Of a DNA stretch of 46,845 nt, positions 42,999-46,845 are shown piece after piece. The notes beneath the pieces are model-generated. The model was not told the DNA's origin, ran no database searches, and was given only the letters and a program-made list of their open reading frames with translations. The translations under genes were made by a program, and so were the position numbers. Each line of letters begins with the position of its first letter. The first letter of the stretch is position 1. Origin of the DNA: JAUREX01 sp964472135 (lineage in GTDB: Bacteria > Pseudomonadota > Alphaproteobacteria > Rhodobacterales > Rhodobacteraceae); NCBI GenBank assembly GCA_964472135.1, contig CAYYJB010000012.1, forward strand, positions 1-46,845. The letters run 5' to 3'.

Positions 42999-43834
42999 CA
43001 ACGCCAGCCGCGGTCCCCCTAGCCGGCGTCATCGGCGATCCTGTCGCCCACAGCCGCTCGCCGCGCATCCATGGCCACTGGCTCGCCCGCTACGGCCTGC
43101 GGGGCCATTACGTGCCGCTCCATGTCCGCGCGCCCGACCTCGGCCCCGTCCTCGCCGCCATGCCGCGCATGGGCTTCGCGGGCGCCAATGTCACGCTCCC
43201 GCACAAGGTCGCGGCGCTTGCGCTTGCAACCCGCGCCACCGACCGCGCGCGGCGGATCGGTGCGGCCAACACCCTCACATTCCTCGAGGGCGGCGGGTTC
43301 GAGGCCGACAACACCGACGGCGAGGGGTTCCTGCGCAATCTCCTCCAGGGCGCGCCCGGCTGGCGGCCCGATGCCGGCCCCGCCCTCGTCCTCGGGGCGG
43401 GCGGGGCGGCACGTGCCGTCCTCGCCGCCCTGATCGACGCGGGCACCCCCGAGATCCGCCTCGCCAACCGCACCGCTGAGGGCGCCGCCGCCCTCGCCGC
43501 CGCCTTCGGCCCCGCCGTCCGCCCCTGCGCGTGGGAGGATCGCGCCGCCGCCCTTTCGGGCGCCGCGACGCTCGTCAACGCCACCTCGCTCGGCATGGCC
43601 GGCAAGCCCCCGCTCGAGATGCCGCTCGACGCCCTCGCCCCCGGCGCCCTCGTCACCGACCTCGTCTATACCCCCCTCGAGACCCCGCTCCTCGCCGCCG
43701 CACGCGCGCGGGGTGCGGCCGTCGTCGACGGGCTCGGCATGCTCCTCCACCAGGCCGCGCCGGGGTTCGAGCGCTGGTTCGGCCGCGCGCCCGAGGTCGA
43801 TGCCGAGCTGCGCCGCATCGCGCTCGCGCCATGA
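42995..43834 (+). CDS. aroE: Shikimate dehydrogenase AroE
   Basis: AroE reduces 3-dehydroshikimate to shikimate with NADPH in aromatic amino-acid synthesis. The 279-residue protein has the substrate motif VAHSRSPRIHGHWL, the catalytic lysine and asparagine in ANVTLPHKVAAL and ADNTDGEGF, and the NADP loop VLGAGGAARAV followed by LANRTAEGA. It overlaps maf and coaE by 4 bp each (ATGA). Confidence 0.95.
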   Translation: MTTPAAVPLAGVIGDPVAHSRSPRIHGHWLARYGLRGHYVPLHVRAPDLGPVLAAMPRMGFAGANVTLPHKVAALALATRATDRARRIGAANTLTFLEGGGFEADNTDGEGFLRNLLQGAPGWRPDAGPALVLGAGGAARAVLAALIDAGTPEIRLANRTAEGAAALAAAFGPAVRPCAWEDRAAALSGAATLVNATSLGMAGKPPLEMPLDALAPGALVTDLVYTPLETPLLAAARARGAAVVDGLGMLLHQAAPGFERWFGRAPEVDAELRRIALAP

Positions 43835-44430
43835 AGGGCCCGTTCCGGCTCGGCCTGACCGGCTCGATCGGCATGGGCAAATCCACGACCGCGGGCTTCT
43901 TCGCCGACCTCGGCATCCCCGTCTGGGACGCAGATTCGACCGTCCACCGCCTCTATGCCGCGGGCGAGGCGGGCGCGGCCGCGATCGCGCGCGCCATCCC
44001 CGCCGCCATCGGCCCCGACGGCGGGGTGTCGCGCCCGGCGCTGAAGGCCCTCATCCGCGACGATCCCGCCCTGCTCGACCGGCTCGGCGCGCTCATTCAC
44101 CCCCTCGTCGCCGCCGACCGCGCGGCCTTCGTCGCCGCCGCCACGGCCGATATCGTCGTGCTCGACATCCCGCTCCTCTACGAGACGGGCGGCGAGGGCG
44201 ATTGCGACGCCGTCCTCCTCGTCACCGCCCCGCCCGAGGTGCAGATGGCGCGCCTTCTCGCCCGCGGCTCCATGTCACCCGCCGAGATCGCGGCCATCCT
44301 CGCCCGCCAGATGCCCGACCGCGACAAGCGCGCCCGCGCCACCCACATCGTCGAGACCCTTTCGCCCGCCTCGGTGCGCGCCTATGTCGAGGCCCTCATC
44401 GACCACATCCGCCGGGGCCCCCATGCGTGA
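43831..44430 (+). CDS. coaE: Dephospho-CoA kinase CoaE
   Basis: CoaE performs the last step of coenzyme A synthesis. The 199-residue protein has the P-loop GLTGSIGMGKST (residues 8-19), then VWDADSTVHRLY, the lid region and VLDIPLLYETGGEGDCDAV typical of the family. It is coupled to aroE by a 4-bp overlap and overlaps dnaQ by 8 bp. Confidence 0.95.
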   Translation: MKGPFRLGLTGSIGMGKSTTAGFFADLGIPVWDADSTVHRLYAAGEAGAAAIARAIPAAIGPDGGVSRPALKALIRDDPALLDRLGALIHPLVAADRAAFVAAATADIVVLDIPLLYETGGEGDCDAVLLVTAPPEVQMARLLARGSMSPAEIAAILARQMPDRDKRARATHIVETLSPASVRAYVEALIDHIRRGPHA

Positions 44431-45142
44431 GATCGTCCTCGATACCGAAACGACCGGCCTCGACCCCGCCGAGGGCCACCGCATCGTCGAGATCGGCGCG
44501 GTCGAGCTTTTCAACCACCTGCCCACGGGCCGCAGCTTTCACCGCTACCTCAACCCCGAGCGCGCGATGCCGATCGAGGCCTTCGAGGTCCACGGCCTCG
44601 GCGACGATTTCCTGCGCGACAAGCCCCGTTTCGCCGAGGTGGCGGCCGAATTCGTGGCCTTCATCGAGGGCGCCCGCCTCGTCATCCACAACGCCCCCTT
44701 CGATCTGCGCTTTCTCAACTCCGAGTTGCGCGCAACCGGCCTCCCGCCGCTGCCCGACGGCATCGCGCATGATACGCTCGTGATGGCGCGCAGCCGTTTC
44801 CCCGGCGCGCCGGCAAGCCTCGATGCGCTCTGCCGCCGCTTCGGGGTCGATCTCTCGGCCCGCACCCGCCACGGCGCGCTCCTCGACTGCGAGCTTCTGG
44901 CCGAGGTCTATCTGGAACTCATGGGCGGCCGGCAGCCCGATTTCGCACTGGCCTCCGCGCCCGCGGCGGCACCCGAGACGGCGCGCGGCCCCCGACCCGC
45001 CGCCACCCCCGAAGACTGGCGCCCCCCGCCGCGGCCGCGCCCCCTGCCGACGCGCCTGACCGAGGCCGAGCGCGCCGCGCACGCCGACCTCGTCGCGAGC
45101 CTCGGCGAGAGCGCGCTCTGGCGGCGCTACGCCGAGGGCTGA
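44423..45142 (+). CDS. dnaQ: DNA polymerase III epsilon subunit DnaQ (3'-5' proofreading exonuclease)
   Basis: A 239-residue DEDDh exonuclease. Exo I is VLDTETTGLD near the N-terminus, Exo II is IHNAPFDLRFLN and Exo III is RHGALLDCELLAEVY, with the catalytic His and Asp. The C-terminal part is a Pro/Arg-rich linker (RPPPRPRPLPTRL) followed by a short helix that probably binds the polymerase alpha subunit. Its 3' end overlaps the convergent secB gene by 16 bp. Confidence 0.95.
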   Translation: MREIVLDTETTGLDPAEGHRIVEIGAVELFNHLPTGRSFHRYLNPERAMPIEAFEVHGLGDDFLRDKPRFAEVAAEFVAFIEGARLVIHNAPFDLRFLNSELRATGLPPLPDGIAHDTLVMARSRFPGAPASLDALCRRFGVDLSARTRHGALLDCELLAEVYLELMGGRQPDFALASAPAAAPETARGPRPAATPEDWRPPPRPRPLPTRLTEAERAAHADLVASLGESALWRRYAEG

Positions 45143-45672
45143 GCGGCGGCCCCCGCCGCCTCGCGCTCGGCACGCTCGCGCAGCCGGCGCGCGATCTCGC
45201 GGCGATAGAGCGCGACGAAATCGATCGTCGCCATGTTGAGTTGCGGAAACCCCCCCTCGCGCGACAGGGTCGACACGATCTGGCGCACGAAGGGAAACAT
45301 CAGCCGTGGCCCCTCGATCATCAGGAAGGGATGAAGCTGTTCCTCCGGGCAGCCGACCACCAGCACGAGGCCCGCATAGTCGAGCTCGATCAGGAAGATC
45401 GTGTCGCCCGAGGCGCTGTCCTTCGAGACGATCTTGTATTTCTGGATGATCTCGAAATTGCCCCCCTCGGGGCGCTTGCGGACGTCAAGTGCGACCTGAA
45501 CCTCTACAGCCGGCGTCACCTCGCCGGAATAGAGGCCCTTCTGCGCCAGCGCATTCTCGAACGAGACGTCGCGCACGCATTGGGTCAGGATCTCCATGCG
45601 CGGCTGCGCCGGTTCGGCCATCGTCTGGGGTTCGGGCCTCGGAGGTGTTGCGGGGGTTTCGGGATCGGACAT
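45127..45672 (-). CDS. secB: Protein-export chaperone SecB
   Basis: SecB keeps preproteins unfolded and delivers them to SecA. The protein is 181 residues from ATG at 45672, chosen because GAGG lies five bases upstream; an ATG five codons earlier (45687) is the alternative. After a disordered Pro-rich N-terminus come ILTQCVRDVSFENALA, VVGCPEEQLHPFLMIEGPRLMFPFVRQIVSTLSREGGFPQLNM and IDFVALYRRE, which form the SecB core. It is convergent with dnaQ and divergent from timA. Confidence 0.95.
   Translation of the reverse strand: MSDPETPATPPRPEPQTMAEPAQPRMEILTQCVRDVSFENALAQKGLYSGEVTPAVEVQVALDVRKRPEGGNFEIIQKYKIVSKDSASGDTIFLIELDYAGLVLVVGCPEEQLHPFLMIEGPRLMFPFVRQIVSTLSREGGFPQLNMATIDFVALYRREIARRLRERAEREAAGAAAQPSA
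45143..45159. terminator. Stem-loop at the dnaQ/secB convergence
   Basis: GCGGCGG (45143-45149) pairs with CCGCCGC (45153-45159) around a 3-nt loop, directly after the dnaQ stop codon and within the secB 3' end. It could serve both convergent transcripts. There is no U-tract. Confidence 0.35.
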
Positions 45673-45755
45673 CTGCGCCTCTGTCATGTGTCATGAAATC
45701 GCCTCCACCTACCATCGCGCGGTGGTTCCCTCAATCCCCGGACTGCCGGCCCGCC

Positions 45756-45855
45756 TTCGACGCGCTGCGGCGGGCGGCCCAGTGGACAGAACCCGCCCCG
45801 CACCCTAGATACGCAGCAACCGAAACCGCTGGGCCGCCCGCCGCAGCGCGTCGAA
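45756..45855. repeat. Perfect 27-bp inverted repeat enclosing a promoter, between secB and timA
   Basis: The left arm 45756-45782 (beginning TTCGACGCGCTGCGGC) and the right arm 45829-45855 (ending GCAGCGCGTCGAA) are exact reverse complements over 27 bp. The 46-bp spacer is unique sequence. The right arm ends 11 bp before the timA ATG, just before its ribosome-binding site AGGGG (45857-45861). The arms show no resemblance to transposon ends I know. They could act as an invertible segment, a pair of operators, or a long mRNA hairpin if transcription starts upstream. Confidence 0.9.
45783..45811 (+). promoter_or_regulatory. Sigma-70-type promoter of timA inside the inverted repeat
   Basis: TGGACA (45783-45788, five of six bases of TTGACA) and TAGATA (45806-45811) are 17 bp apart. 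The -35 hexamer begins at the first base of the spacer between the two 27-bp arms. Predicted initiation is near 45818, also inside the spacer, so the transcript would carry only the right arm. No comparable leftward promoter was found in the spacer. Confidence 0.5.
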
Positions 45856-45866
45856 CAGGGGTCGCC

Positions 45867-46532
45867 ATGAATTCGCCGATCATCCAGCTTCTCGTCCTCG
45901 CCGGAATCGCGGTCTTCCTGATCCTGCGCCTGCGCAAGGTCCTCGGCACGCGCGACGGCTTCGAGGCGCCCCCGGCCCCGGCCCCCGCCCCGATCGAGGG
46001 CCGCGCCCGCCGGCGCGACTTCGAGGTCATCGACGGCGGACCCGACCGCGACATCACCGACCACGTCCCCGAGGGCAGCGATGCCGCGCGCGCGCTCGCC
46101 GCGATGAAGACGGCCGAGCCCGCCTTCGCGGTCGGCGAGTTCCTGCACGGCGCCCGCAGCGCCTACGAGATGATCCTGATGGCCTTCGAGAAGGGCGATC
46201 TCGACCCCGTGCTGCCGTTCCTCTCGCCCGAGGTCTATCAGAGCTTCGCCGAGGTCATCGACCGCCGCCAGTCCGAGGGCCTGACGATCGAGGCCCATTT
46301 CGTGGGCCTGCGCGAACTCGCGCTGCAGGATGCCGACTTTGACCGCGACACGCGCGAGGCGCATCTGTCGGTGCGCTTCGTCGCCGAGCTGACATCGGTC
46401 GCGCGCAACGCCGCGGGCGAGGTGGTCGAGGGCAGCCCGACCGAGATCCGGCGTCAGCGCGACGTCTGGATCTTCAGCCGCCGCATGGGCGACAAGGATC
46501 CGAACTGGCAACTCACCGCCACCTCCGAGTGA
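45867..46532 (+). CDS. Tim44-domain membrane-associated protein (TimA-like)
   Basis: A 221-residue protein with one N-terminal membrane helix (PIIQLLVLAGIAVFLILRLR), a Pro/Ala-rich acidic linker and a C-terminal Tim44-like domain from about residue 85. That domain begins FLHGARSAYEMILMAFEKGDLD and ends DVWIFSRRMGDKDPNWQL. The bacterial TimA family is related to the mitochondrial import protein Tim44 and is thought to act at the inner membrane; its bacterial role is not settled. ATG at 45867 has AGGGG five bases upstream. The gene starts directly after the 27-bp inverted repeat and is followed 7 bp later by the smr-like gene. Confidence 0.9.
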   Translation: MNSPIIQLLVLAGIAVFLILRLRKVLGTRDGFEAPPAPAPAPIEGRARRRDFEVIDGGPDRDITDHVPEGSDAARALAAMKTAEPAFAVGEFLHGARSAYEMILMAFEKGDLDPVLPFLSPEVYQSFAEVIDRRQSEGLTIEAHFVGLRELALQDADFDRDTREAHLSVRFVAELTSVARNAAGEVVEGSPTEIRRQRDVWIFSRRMGDKDPNWQLTATSE

Positions 46533-46539
46533 TGCGGCG

Positions 46540-46845
46540 ATGACGGAGCGCTCCGGCGGTTCGGGCAGACGGCCGTCGCAGCGCGACATGGCCGCCCCGT
46601 CCCGCCCGGCCCGCCGCCGCCGCCGCCTCGACCCCGAGGAGGAGGCGCTCTGGCGCGCGGTGGCCCGCAGCGCAAGGCCCCTTCACCCCGCCACCCGGCC
46701 GGCGGCCCCCCCGGGGGGCGAAACGCCTGCCGAACACCCCCCCGGACCGCGCCCCGGACCCCGGCCAGAACCCTGGCCCGAACCGCTCGTCCAACCCGCC
46801 GCGGCGCCTGCGATCCCGGCCCCGATCGCGCCCTTCCGCATCGGC
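46540..46845 (+). CDS. Smr/MutS2-family protein, N-terminal part
   Basis: 102 codons run rightward off the window from ATG 46540, seven bases after timA. The segment RRLDPEEEALWRAVARSARP (about residues 28-47) is the characteristic N-terminal helix of alphaproteobacterial Smr-domain proteins; a low-complexity Pro-rich linker follows. The Smr nuclease domain itself, with its HGxTxxxA-type motif, would lie beyond the window, so the call depends on the N-terminus only. Confidence 0.7.
   Translation, partial: MTERSGGSGRRPSQRDMAAPSRPARRRRRLDPEEEALWRAVARSARPLHPATRPAAPPGGETPAEHPPGPRPGPRPEPWPEPLVQPAAAPAIPAPIAPFRIG

Overview
The window is a strongly G+C-rich segment of an alphaproteobacterial chromosome, most likely from the Rhodobacterales (Paracoccaceae). 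The evidence is the gene order maf-aroE-coaE-dnaQ / secB-timA on one side of a replication origin and hemJ-rho-mnmE-mnmG-rsmG-parA-parB on the other, followed by the block hemW-rdgB-rph / hrcA-grpE-mazG and by dnaG-rpoD. Both tRNA-Leu genes and almost all housekeeping proteins are intact. rpoD at the left edge and an Smr-domain gene at the right edge are cut by the window.

Layout. 1-4.8 kb: rpoD (partial), dnaG and an FMN-dependent L-lactate dehydrogenase, all leftward. 4.9-5.65 kb: tRNA-Leu(CAG), then about 700 bp without an intact gene, with a probable IS21-family scar. 5.7-15.1 kb: a rightward block for organophosphonate use. It holds a Na/Pi cotransporter with a PhoU domain, a TIGR03364-like FAD oxidoreductase, a PbfA-like PLP enzyme, an EamA permease and a 2-aminoethylphosphonate-type ABC importer PhnS-PhnT-PhnU. 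15.3-27.3 kb: a divergent sugar/polyol locus. Leftward it encodes an ABC ATPase, a glycerol-1-phosphate dehydrogenase-like enzyme, a 6-phospho-3-hexuloisomerase-like SIS protein, an SDR and a HAD-IIA phosphatase. Rightward it encodes a binding protein, two permeases, a SorC regulator and two FGGY kinases. tRNA-Leu(CAA) at 27.4 kb closes the accessory region. 27.6-34.5 kb: an MFS transporter, cspA, mazG, grpE-hrcA, and divergently rph-rdgB-hemW. 34.5-42.0 kb: the leftward parB-parA-rsmG-mnmG-mnmE-rho-hemJ run, with two parS sites embedded at gene ends. About 42.0-42.4 kb: oriC. 42.4-46.8 kb: maf-aroE-coaE-dnaQ rightward, secB leftward, timA and smr rightward.

How the parts work together. ParB, the two parS sites, ParA and oriC form the chromosome segregation centre. 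The phosphonate block should import aminoethylphosphonates, convert substituted forms to phosphonoacetaldehyde and possibly export surplus phosphate, but no phosphonoacetaldehyde-consuming enzyme is present. The polyol locus resembles the araL-araM-araNPQ module of Bacillus subtilis joined to an orphan hexulose-phosphate isomerase and two kinases; its pathway is not one I recognise. The most unusual non-coding feature is a perfect 27-bp inverted repeat at 45.76-45.86 kb that encloses a good promoter between the divergent genes secB and timA.
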